From assembly GCA_029862205.1 (NCBI GenBank), contig JAOTXT010000004.1:1-64000 (forward strand): a stretch of DNA of 64,000 nucleotides. Reading direction: 5' to 3'. Each line of letters opens with the position of its first letter. Position 1 is the first letter of the stretch. This stretch comes from Paracoccaceae bacterium (GTDB lineage Bacteria > Pseudomonadota > Alphaproteobacteria > Rhodobacterales > Rhodobacteraceae). Shown here one piece after another: positions 55,096-63,471 of the stretch. Both the position numbers and the translations under genes were made by a program. Below the pieces are notes generated by a model, which saw only the letters and a program-made list of their open reading frames with translations, had not been told where the DNA came from and searched no databases.

Positions 55096-55881
55096 CTATT
55101 CGAGCCCCAGCATCTGCCGGAAGACCGCGTAATCGTTCTCGTTGAGCTCCGGTCCGCCAACCGCGCCGTAGGCGTCCTGCTCGGCGATGGTGAGATCGCG
55201 CAGGTCGTCCTCGGCCAGCAGCCGGTCGTCTTCCAGCCGCATGATGTCGGCGTCGATCGCGTCGGCGGTGTTGTAGTCGCCGGCGGCCTCGGCGAGATCG
55301 CGGCGGGTCTCGAGATCCAGGATATCGCGGTTCAGCGAGTCGATTTCGCTCTCCTTGTCGAGTGTCGCGCGCGCGGCCTCGCGGTAGGTGGCGATCCGGC
55401 CCACATTGGACTCGGACGAGGCATTCTCGAAGGCGCTCTCATTGGCGGTCGCGGCGTTGCGCTGCCTCAGCTGGCTCGCGGTGCCGCCCCAGCTTCCGGA
55501 TTCCTCGGTCCCGGACGTGTCGACCGCGCCGTGCTTTGCATCGCCTCGGCCTTGGCCCTGGCCACGGGTCTCGGTCTTGACGTGTTTCGGGTCACGATCT
55601 GCTTTGTCTGGCCGGCCGCCGCCGCGCCCGTGGCCCTTTTCCACCCGGGTGTCCCGGCCGCCGCCACGGGCCTTTTCTGCCTTGGCAGCCCCGCCCTTGG
55701 CAGCCCCGCCCTTGGCACCTCCGCCCTTGGCAGCTCCGCCCTTGGCCTGGGCGGTGCCGATGGCAAAGTCTCCGTCGACGGTCGGGGATGTCACGGCCCC
55801 AATCGCGAATGCAAGCGCCGCCAGAAGCGGAATCGAAAGCTTCGTCAGGCGATGGCGGACAGTCATTCTCGGGTCAAACAT
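55096..55881 (-). CDS. Secreted KGG-repeat protein with coiled-coil C-terminus, unknown function
   Basis: A 261-residue exported protein. After a signal-like N-terminus (IPLLAALAFAIGAVTS) comes a low-complexity block of GGAAKGGG-type repeats, then a basic disordered middle (GHGRGGGRPDKADRDPKH) and an acidic helical C-terminus (residues about 165-240) with heptad-like LNRDILDLETRRDL. AGGGGAG precedes the ATG at 55881. The repeats are coded by near-identical GCTGCCAAGGGCGGG-like units, so length may vary between strains. No family recognised; a surface or matrix protein is a guess. Confidence 0.65.
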   Translation of the reverse strand: MFDPRMTVRHRLTKLSIPLLAALAFAIGAVTSPTVDGDFAIGTAQAKGGAAKGGGAKGGAAKGGAAKAEKARGGGRDTRVEKGHGRGGGRPDKADRDPKHVKTETRGQGQGRGDAKHGAVDTSGTEESGSWGGTASQLRQRNAATANESAFENASSESNVGRIATYREAARATLDKESEIDSLNRDILDLETRRDLAEAAGDYNTADAIDADIMRLEDDRLLAEDDLRDLTIAEQDAYGAVGGPELNENDYAVFRQMLGLE

Positions 55882-56017
55882 GGTGCTCCCCTCTATGCAA
55901 GCGACAGGAGCCGAATTTAACAGAATCACGTATTCGTCTGTAGGCGGGTGGGCGTAAACTGTTGTTTTCGCGTGTGGATTGATCGAGGCCAGCCGGAATC
56001 AATCGCCCTGGACGGCC

Positions 56018-56749
56018 CTACCCCTCCATGATCCCGGCCACCGTATAGCCGCCATCGGCGCACCAGACATGGCCGGTGGTGAAGCTGCAGGCATCCGAGG
56101 CCAGGAAGAGCGCGACCTCGGCGATCTCACGCGGTTTTCCCCAACGGCCAAGCGGCATCCGGGCCTTGACGCTGGGCCAGGGCTCGTCGGGCTGGGCGTC
56201 GCTGGTCTTGGTGGGGCCGGGAGCGACGGCGTTGACCAGGATGCCGTGCTCGGCCAGTTCGATCGCCATCGTCTGGGTTAGGTTGATGATCCCGGCCTTG
56301 CTGGCGCCGTAGGCGGCGCGGCCGCGCCCGCCGAAGAGGCCGGAATTCGAGGCGACGTTGACGATCCGCCCGCCGGCGCCCTGCACTACCATCCGGCGCG
56401 CGGCCGCCTGGCCGCAGAGGAAGGTGCCGGTCAGGTTGGTGTCGATGACCCGGTGCCAGAAATCCTCGGTCATCTCGAGGAAGGGCATCCGGTCCATGAT
56501 GCCCGCATTGCTGACCAGCACGTCAAGGCAGCCGAAAGCGGCGTTGGCCGCCTCGACCATTGCCGTGACGCTGCCGGCATCGAGCACATTGACCTGGCAT
56601 GGGGTGGCGCCGATTTCAGCGGCGGTTTCCTCGGCGGCGGCGCTGTCGAGGTCGGCAACCAAGACCCGCCACCCTTCTTGCGCCATCCGCTGGGCAATCG
56701 CGCGGCCGATCCCGCGCGCGGCGCCGGTGACTATGGCGGCCTTGCTCAC
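56018..56749 (-). CDS. Short-chain dehydrogenase/reductase downstream of regA
   Basis: A 243-residue SDR with VTGAARGIGRAIAQ, NAGIMDR, VASNSG and YGASK. SFTTGHVWCADGGYTV near the end is the family C-terminus. The only fitting start is GTG at 56749, 11 bases after the regA stop, so it is probably co-transcribed with regA. Substrate unknown; 3-oxoacyl or polyol chemistry are both possible. Confidence 0.85.
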   Translation of the reverse strand: MSKAAIVTGAARGIGRAIAQRMAQEGWRVLVADLDSAAAEETAAEIGATPCQVNVLDAGSVTAMVEAANAAFGCLDVLVSNAGIMDRMPFLEMTEDFWHRVIDTNLTGTFLCGQAAARRMVVQGAGGRIVNVASNSGLFGGRGRAAYGASKAGIINLTQTMAIELAEHGILVNAVAPGPTKTSDAQPDEPWPSVKARMPLGRWGKPREIAEVALFLASDACSFTTGHVWCADGGYTVAGIMEG

Positions 56750-56760
56750 TCGTGCCCCAT

Positions 56761-57327
56761 CTACCGGGGGCTGCGTTTCGCCAGGATCCGCTGCAGGGTC
56801 CTGCGGTGCATGTTGAGGCGCCTCGCGGTCTCGGAGACGTTGCGGTCGCAAAGCTCGAAGACCCGCTGGATGTGTTCCCACCTGACCCGGTCGGCCGACA
56901 TCGGGTTTTCAGGCGGGGGCGGCTTGTCGCCGCCGCGGCTGAGGAGCGCGTTCAGCACGTCCTCGGCATCGGCCGGTTTCGAGAGGTAGTCCGCCGCGCC
57001 GATCTTGACTGCCGCGACTGCGGTGGCGATGGCACCGTAGCCGGTCAGCACCACCGCCTTGGCCTCGGGCCGGACCTCGCGCAGCGCCTCGACCACGTCG
57101 AGCCCGTTGCCGTCCTCGAGACGCAGATCGATCACTGCATAGGCCGGCGGGGTGGAGCGCACCACCGCCAGGCCCTCGGCCACGCTTTCCGCCATGACCG
57201 GGGCGAAGCCGCGCTTCTCCATAGCCCGTGCCAGGCGCTGACGGAACGGGGCATCGTCGTCGACCACCAGGAGCGAGTTGTCGGAGCCGATCTCTTCCGC
57301 GCCAATTTCGTTTGTGTTTTCAGACAT
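56761..57327 (-). CDS. regA: RegA/PrrA/ActR redox response regulator
   Basis: A 188-residue regulator. The receiver domain has the acidic pair VVDDD, phospho-acceptor Asp67 in VIDLRLEDGNG and Lys in YLSKPA. A proline linker (KPPPPENP) leads to a Fis-type HTH (NVSETARRLNMHRRTLQRIL). This is the RegA/PrrA family that controls respiration, carbon and nitrogen fixation by redox state. GAAGGGAAAACAT precedes the ATG. RegB is at 59058, with prrC and an inserted transporter gene between. Confidence 0.95.
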   Translation of the reverse strand: MSENTNEIGAEEIGSDNSLLVVDDDAPFRQRLARAMEKRGFAPVMAESVAEGLAVVRSTPPAYAVIDLRLEDGNGLDVVEALREVRPEAKAVVLTGYGAIATAVAAVKIGAADYLSKPADAEDVLNALLSRGGDKPPPPENPMSADRVRWEHIQRVFELCDRNVSETARRLNMHRRTLQRILAKRSPR

Positions 57328-57463
57328 ATGTTTTCCCTTCGCACCGGCGTATCCTCGCCGGCGTCATTGGGGCTTGATTTTTCCCGGATTGGGACCGCAA
57401 GTCAAACAGCCCCTCCTTGTTGCTTCCAGCGCAATCCCACAAACCATGATGAGAGCCCGATCG

Positions 57464-58348
57464 ATGCAATCCTCCCCACGGCTCGAGAGCATGGCGGCAC
57501 CGGTCTTCGTGTTTCTATGGTCGACCGGATTCATCGGGGCGAAATATGGGCTCCCCTATGCGGAGCCCGCCACGTTCCTGGCGCTGCGCTTCGCGCTTGC
57601 CGCGGCGCTGCTGGCGACGTGGGTCTGGCTGGCGCGGGCGCCCTGGCCGTCCTGGCGCCAGGCGGGGCACGCGGCGATGATCGGGATTCTGCTGCATGCG
57701 GTCTATCTGGGCGGGGTCTATCAGGGGATCGCGCTTGGCATCGAGGCAGGGCTTTCGGCGCTGATCGTGGCGCTGCAGCCGGTCTTCACCGCCCTGGTTG
57801 CGCGACAGCTCCTGGGCGAGCGGCTGAACCGGGTCCAGTGGGGCGGGATCGGGCTTGGCTGTGCCGGGGTCGCGCTGGTGGTCCTGCGCAAGATCGAGGG
57901 GGGTGCGGGCACCTGGTTGGGGGTGGCCTTTTGCATGATCTCGCTGGTGGCCATTGTCATCGCGACGGTGTTGCAGAAACGCCTGGCGGGGGACCACCCG
58001 ATGAGGTCGACCACGGCGGTGCAGCTGGGAGCGGCTTGTTTGTTCCTGATTCCGCTGAGTTTTCTGTTCGAGACCGGCGAGATTGCCTGGACCGCGCAGT
58101 TCAGCCTGTCCCTGGCCTGGCTGGTGCTGGCGCTCTCGCTGGGCGGCTGGAGTCTGTTCCTCTATCTGCTGAGGCGGGGCGCGGCCTCGCATGTGGCGAG
58201 CCTATTCTTTCTGGTACCGCCCGCGACGGCACTGATGGCTTGGCCGCTGTTCGGCGAGGTTCTTGGGCCAGTCGAGGTCGCCGGTGTCTCGATGACGGCG
58301 GCCGGTGTCCTGATGGTGAACCGGCCCGATGTCTTCAACCGCGGCTGA
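57464..58348 (+). CDS. DMT-superfamily (EamA) transporter
   Basis: A 294-residue membrane protein with about ten helices in two EamA repeats (FVFLWSTGFIGAKYGLP starts the first). Such proteins export amino acids, metabolites or drugs. The ATG at 57464 follows GAGAG with good spacing; others at 57446, 57449 and 57491 are possible. It is oriented opposite to regA and prrC and its 3' end overlaps that of prrC by 14 bases. Confidence 0.85.
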   Translation: MQSSPRLESMAAPVFVFLWSTGFIGAKYGLPYAEPATFLALRFALAAALLATWVWLARAPWPSWRQAGHAAMIGILLHAVYLGGVYQGIALGIEAGLSALIVALQPVFTALVARQLLGERLNRVQWGGIGLGCAGVALVVLRKIEGGAGTWLGVAFCMISLVAIVIATVLQKRLAGDHPMRSTTAVQLGAACLFLIPLSFLFETGEIAWTAQFSLSLAWLVLALSLGGWSLFLYLLRRGAASHVASLFFLVPPATALMAWPLFGEVLGPVEVAGVSMTAAGVLMVNRPDVFNRG

Positions 58349-58946
58349 GAATCTGGGCCACGGCGCCCGCGATCTCCTCGGCCGGGAAGCCGTTGCGGAA
58401 TAGGGCGGCGGCGCCATCCGGGGTCATCAGGTAGGTGAAGGTCGAGTGGTTCATCAGGTAGCCGGCGGCCGAATCCTCGAGATCGACCCGCTCGTAGAAC
58501 ACCTTGTAGGCCTTGGCCACCTCGGCGATCTGGTCCTCGCTACCGGTCAGCGCGACCATGCGCGGGTGCATCGCATCGGCGTAGTAGGCCAGGGCTTTGG
58601 GGGTGTCGCGCGCCGGGTCGATGCTGATGAAAACGGGAGTGACCTGGTGGCCTTCCGCGGCCAAAAGGTCGACGGCATCGGCCATGACGGCGACGTCCAC
58701 CGGGCAGATATCCGGGCAGAAAGTGTAGCCGAAATAGATCAGCACCGGGCCGTCGATCAGGCCGGCACTAGTCACCTCGGCGCCGTTTTGGTCGGTCAGA
58801 GCGAAGGCGCCGCCGATCTCGGCGCCCGCGACGTTGACCATGGCCGGCGAGACCGGGCCCTCGGGTTCCTTGACCGCCTGGAAAATCGCCGCCGCCGCGA
58901 GCAGCACGAAGACGGTTCCGGCAAGGCCCATCACCATTTTGCGCAT
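58335..58946 (-). CDS. prrC: SCO1/SenC-family protein, PrrC-like
   Basis: A 203-residue thioredoxin-fold copper protein with one N-terminal membrane anchor (MVMGLAGTVFVLLAAAAIF), FGYTFCPDICPVD with the CPDIC pair, SIDPARDTP and metal His in LMNHSTFTYL. In Rhodobacter the same protein (PrrC/SenC) lies between regB and regA and relays respiratory signals and copper to cytochrome oxidase. Here it is divergent from regB, as expected. Confidence 0.92.
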   Translation of the reverse strand: MRKMVMGLAGTVFVLLAAAAIFQAVKEPEGPVSPAMVNVAGAEIGGAFALTDQNGAEVTSAGLIDGPVLIYFGYTFCPDICPVDVAVMADAVDLLAAEGHQVTPVFISIDPARDTPKALAYYADAMHPRMVALTGSEDQIAEVAKAYKVFYERVDLEDSAAGYLMNHSTFTYLMTPDGAAALFRNGFPAEEIAGAVAQILSRG

Positions 58947-59057
58947 CGGCGACTCCGTTGAAGATTCGTCCTATATGAAAGCGCGTGGGCGCGGGCGGGC
59001 AAGGGCCTGGCGCATCTGCGCTTCCCTTTGCCGCGCCCAGGCGCAATATTCCCGCCC

Positions 59058-60494
59058 ATGTTCGACGGTGGCGGCAGCTTTCTGCTGAATTTACAGGCGC
59101 GCGGGGATTGGGTGCGGTTGCGCACCTTGGTCACTGTGCGCTGGATTGCGATCGTGGGCCAGACCACCGCGGTGCTGGCGGCGAGCTTTGCCATGGGGTT
59201 TCAGCTGCCGCTGCTTTTTTGCGCGCTGCTGATCTCGGCCTCGGCCTCGGTCAATATCGTCGCGCAGTTCGTGTATCCCTCGGAGAAGCGCCTGACCGAG
59301 CAGGGAACGCTGTTGTCGCTGTTCTTCGATCTGGCGCAGCTGGTGACGCTGTTGATGGTGACCGGCGGGCTGAACAATCCCTTCGCCGTGCTGATCCTGG
59401 CGCCGGTGACGATCTCGGCGACCGCGTTGAGGCTGCAATCGACGCTGTGGTTGGGCATCGCGGCCATGGCGGCGGTGGCGCTGATGGCGAATTTCTACAT
59501 GCCGCTGGTGCTGGCGGACGGCTCACTTATGGAGACGCCGGAGATCTTCCGGTCCGGGAAATCGGCCGCCCTGGCGATCGCGGTGGTGTTCCTTTCGGTT
59601 TATGCGCGGCGGGTCACGGTCGAGGGCTATGCGATGAACCAGGCGCTGGCCGCGACCCAGATCGCGCTTTCGCGCGAGCAGCGGCTGGCGGCGATCGGCG
59701 GCATCGCGGCAGCCACGGCGCACGAGCTGGGCACGCCGCTGGCGACGATCAAGTTGGTGGCGGGCGAGCTGGCGCGTGAGGTGCGTGACCAGCCCGAACT
59801 GGCCGAGGATGTGGACCTGATCCGGCGCGAGGCCGAGCGGTGCGGCGAGATCATGACCGATCTGAGCCAGAGCGCGCGCGATGACAGTCAGATCCGCAGC
59901 TCGCCCGTCGTGGCGCTGGTCGAGGAGGCGGCGGCGCCGCATCGAAATCGCGGCAAGGTGGTGGTGATCCGCTTCAACGGTGCGTTGGCGGGAGAAGCGG
60001 ATGCGGATCAGCCGATGGTCCCGCGCAGCCCGGAGCTGATCCATGGCTTGCGGAACGTGATCCAGAACGGCGTCGATTTCGCCGCGGCGACGGTCTGGGC
60101 GGACATTGACTATGACGGCGAGGAGCTGCGGATCGCGATCGGGGATGACGGGCCGGGCTTCAGCGCCGAGGTGTTGCCGCGGCTGGGCGAGCCCTATGTG
60201 AGCACGCGGCAGCGGGGCGAGGTGCGCGCGACTGGGGACGAGGGCGAGTACGAGGGCATGGGATTGGGGCTTTTCATCGCCCGGACGCTGCTCGAGCGCA
60301 CCGGCGCGACGATGGCCTTCGCCAACGGGACGGACCTACGCCGGAGCGCGCTGGCGGAGCCGGATGCGGCGGCTTTGGCACGGCCGCCCGGTGCGATTAT
60401 CGAGATGATCTGGCCAGCGGCGAACGTGGTGACGCCAAAGGCCGAGACCCGCCGGGCGCTAGGCCCGAATCAGCCCTTTGCCGGGCGGCCTTAG
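59058..60494 (+). CDS. regB: RegB/PrrB redox sensor histidine kinase
   Basis: A 478-residue membrane kinase with six helices in the first about 195 residues. The quinone-site motif GGLNNPF is at 103-109. The phospho-acceptor His222 is in ATAHELGTP, and the redox-sensing cysteine Cys262 in EAERCGEIM. The 40-residue spacing equals that of His225 and Cys265 in Rhodobacter RegB. The ATPase domain has GDDGPGF and MGLGLFIA. Start at 59058 (MFDGGG) lacks a ribosome site; 59028 is an alternative. Pairs with RegA at 56761. Confidence 0.95.
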   Translation: MFDGGGSFLLNLQARGDWVRLRTLVTVRWIAIVGQTTAVLAASFAMGFQLPLLFCALLISASASVNIVAQFVYPSEKRLTEQGTLLSLFFDLAQLVTLLMVTGGLNNPFAVLILAPVTISATALRLQSTLWLGIAAMAAVALMANFYMPLVLADGSLMETPEIFRSGKSAALAIAVVFLSVYARRVTVEGYAMNQALAATQIALSREQRLAAIGGIAAATAHELGTPLATIKLVAGELAREVRDQPELAEDVDLIRREAERCGEIMTDLSQSARDDSQIRSSPVVALVEEAAAPHRNRGKVVVIRFNGALAGEADADQPMVPRSPELIHGLRNVIQNGVDFAAATVWADIDYDGEELRIAIGDDGPGFSAEVLPRLGEPYVSTRQRGEVRATGDEGEYEGMGLGLFIARTLLERTGATMAFANGTDLRRSALAEPDAAALARPPGAIIEMIWPAANVVTPKAETRRALGPNQPFAGRP

Positions 60495-60500
60495 CAACTC

Positions 60501-60520
60501 GTTAACCATCCATGGTCAAC
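60501..60520. repeat. Near-perfect 20-bp palindrome after regB
   Basis: GTTAACCATC and CATGGTCAAC form a dyad with one mismatched pair in the gap between regB and the DivL-like gene, shortly after the regB stop. It may be a weak terminator for regB or an operator for the next gene. No T-run follows. Confidence 0.4.
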
Positions 60521-60610
60521 CATTGGTGGCCATGGGTCGCGCCCGGCGGTTAACATTGCCGGGCGAACGCGGCTGGTGTCACGCCGTGGTTCGCGTGGGG
60601 GGACGTTTGT

Positions 60611-62891
60611 TTGCAGCTGGCAGATTCTAGAGTCCTCGTTCTGGTTGCCGTCATGGCCATCCTGGTGGTGGCATTGGCTTTGTGCGCGCGCTTTGGCACG
60701 GGCGCGGCGCCAGATCCGAAGTCTGGAACGGCTGACCGACGACGCGGTTCTGATCGCTGAGGGTGGCCAGGTGATCGAGGCGAACGGTCCAGCCCGGTCG
60801 CTGCTTGGAGATCTGCGGGGAAAGACACTGCATTCAGTCCTAAGAGGTTGGTTTGGCGGAGAATTTGACGCAGTTTCCGCAGCAATGTCGCAACTTGATA
60901 GCGACGGAGAGCCATTCGACCAACTGATCGACGGGCCGGACGGGACGCCGGTCGAACTGGTTGGCCGTCCGCGCGGCGCGCAAGTGCGCGTGGCGCTTCG
61001 GCCGGCCGCGATCCTCAAGGCCGAGCGTGACCGCCAGTCCGAGGCATTCAGCGTCCGCGAAGGCGAATTGGCGGCGCGCGAACGCGAGACCGGTGCCTTG
61101 GCCAATATGCTGTCGGAGGCGCCCTTGGTAGCCTGGCGGCGTGGCCCGGATGGGCGAATCATCTGGTCCGCAGGGGCAATCCACGCGGCTGGCGGCGAGA
61201 TCGGTGCCGATCAGGCGGCGCGATTGGCGGCTGAGCGGGAGCGCGGCGGCAGTAAAACCGTTGGGGAAGGGTCCGAGCGGTTCTTTATCGAGCTCGACGA
61301 TACGATCGTACTGGACGCGGTCGAGACCGACGGGCCGGATGGGACGCGTTTGGGCGTCGCGGTCGATACCTCTGGCGCGCTGAGCGCCGAGCGGACCCTG
61401 TCGCGGTTTGTGCGCACCATGACCGATACGTTCGCGCATCTGAACGTTGGCCTGGCGATCTTCGATCAGAATCAGACGCTGGTTTTGTTCAATCCGGCGG
61501 TCGCCGGCATGTGGCAGGCCGATCCGGCGCAATTGGCGCGGCGCCCGACCTTGTGGGACGTGCTGGATGAATTGCGCGCCAACCGCCGGATGCCGGAGAT
61601 GGCTGATTTCCACACTTGGCGCGAGACGCTTTTCGCGCTTTTCGAGAACCCGGAACAGGCGGACTTCGAAGAGTTGTGGCATCTCTCGGACGGCACCGAC
61701 ATCCGGGTGCTGGCCCGGCCGCATCCGCGCGGCTCGCTGGCATTTGTCTTCGAGGACGTGACCGAACGGCTGCGGCTGGAACAGCGTTTCCGGCACTCGG
61801 TCGATCTGCGCCGGGCAACGCTGGATCATTTGGACGAGGGCCTGACCGTCTTCGGGCCGGACGGGCGCTTGGAGCTGGTCAATCAGGCGTTCCACGACAT
61901 TTGGGGCACCGATGGCGAGACCGTGCGCCCGGCGATGCATGTGAGCGAAATCCTGCCGTTGGTGCGCGGGCTGACGGTCGAAACGGAGGTCTGGGACCGG
62001 CTGATGACGGTGATCACCTCGGCCGCGACCCGGGAGATATGGACGGCGCGTCTGACCATGGGCGACGGGCGGATCCTGGGCGCGCGGTTCGCGCCCCTGC
62101 CGGACGGCTCGACCATGGCGGCATTCGCAGACGAGACGGACAGGGAGCGGATCGCGTTGGCACTGCGCGAGCGCAACGAGGCGCTGGAGGCGGTCGAGGA
62201 GATGCGGGCCGCGGTGCTGGACCGGATCTCGCACCGGCTGCGCACGCCGTTGAACACGATCTTTGGCTTCGGACAGTTGATCACGGACAGTCGCCTTGGT
62301 CCGCTGACCGATGCGCAGCGGGGCTATGCGGTCGGGATCTTGGAGGCGGCGAGCCATCTGCTGGACACGGTGAACGATGTGACCGAGCTTGCGTCGCTGG
62401 AGATCGAGCCGCTTCCGGACGAGCGGAGCGCCACGTCGCTGGGCGAGGTGTTGCTGGTCACCGGGCAATTGCTGGAGAAGCGCGCGACCGAGGCCGGGGT
62501 CTCGATCGAGATCACAGCGCCGGAGGCGGGCTGCGCGCCGGAATGCGAGCCGGCGCGGCTGCGCCAGATCTCGTTCGGGATGATGACTGACGCGATCCAC
62601 CGCAACCGCGATGGCGGCACGATCACGCTGAGCGCGCGGGTGGGCGCGACCGGCGAGGTGGAGATATTCACGCTCGAGCCCGCGGGTGACGACGCGGCCC
62701 AGGACGCCGCCGAGGCGGAGGCGGAGAGCCTGGCGCTGCCGTATTTGCGGCGGCTGATCGAGCAGGAGGGCGGCTCGATCGATTTTAAAACGGTGGCGGG
62801 CGGCCCCGGTGCCGGGGCCATGCTGAGCGCGATAACACGATTGGGCGGCCGGTCGGCTCCCGAATTGACTCGGACCAGCGTGGCCAATTGA
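60611..62891 (+). CDS. divL: DivL-like PAS/histidine-kinase protein with frameshifted membrane anchor
   Basis: The main frame codes about 725 residues: PAS-like segments (IFDQNQTLVLFNPAVAGMW, FGPDGRLELVNQAFHDIW), then a kinase-type HisKA box ISHRLRTPLNTIFGFG and a degenerate ATPase region without DxGxG. In this frame the N-terminus before about 60690 is tryptophan-rich and implausible. In another frame, TTG at 60611 behind GGGGGGAC codes a perfect anchor (VLVLVAVMAILVVALALCA). So the gene needs a one-base skip around 60680-60700. Length, layout and the tsaE-amgK neighbours match DivL of the CtrA/CckA cell-cycle pathway. The phospho-site is His here, where Caulobacter DivL has Tyr. Confidence 0.75.
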
Positions 62892-62976
62892 TCCGGCAAC
62901 CCATCCTGGCGGGGGTATTGCACGGCGGGAAATCAGGTTAACAGGGGAGACGTGATCCGTTTTTTCTGGGCGCTCG

Positions 62977-63471
62977 ATGCTCTTGCTGACCTTGCCGCAT
63001 TCGATGACCCTGCATTTGCCTGACGAGGCCGCGACCGAGGCTTTTGGCGCGGCGCTGGGCGGCGCCATGGCCGCGGGCGATACGGTGCTGCTGTCGGGGC
63101 CGTTGGGGGCCGGTAAGTCAGCCCTGGCGCGGGCGGCGATCCGGCGGCTGCTGGGCGATTGGCGCGCCGAGGTGCCCTCGCCGAGCTACACGCTGATCAA
63201 TGTCTACGACACGGAGGCGGGGCCGGTCTGGCACGCCGATCTCTACCGGCTGGGCGGCGGCGGCGACGAGATGGCCGAGCTTGGCCTGGACGAGGCGATG
63301 GGCCGGGTCATCCTATTCGTCGAATGGCCGGACCGGCTGGGGGCCGCGCTTCCGGAGCGGTATCTGTCGATCCGCTTGGACATGACTGACGGGGGCGGGC
63401 GCGACGCGGCGATTGCATTCCACGGCGAGGGGTGGGAAAGGCTCCGCGCCGCATTGGAGGGTTCGCATTGA
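62977..63471 (+). CDS. tsaE: tRNA threonylcarbamoyladenosine ATPase TsaE
   Basis: A 164-residue small ATPase needed for the t6A tRNA modification. Walker A is SGPLGAGKSALARA, and VPSPSYTLINVYD and the LFVEWPDRLG strand are family signatures. The ATG at 62977 or 63004 may be used; neither has a strong ribosome site. Its stop overlaps the start of amgK (TGATG). Confidence 0.9.
   Translation: MLLLTLPHSMTLHLPDEAATEAFGAALGGAMAAGDTVLLSGPLGAGKSALARAAIRRLLGDWRAEVPSPSYTLINVYDTEAGPVWHADLYRLGGGGDEMAELGLDEAMGRVILFVEWPDRLGAALPERYLSIRLDMTDGGGRDAAIAFHGEGWERLRAALEGSH

Noticed and set aside
60490-60560. TTAAC elements before the DivL-like gene as CtrA sites
   Set aside because: The TTAA pairs do not have the seven-base spacing required.
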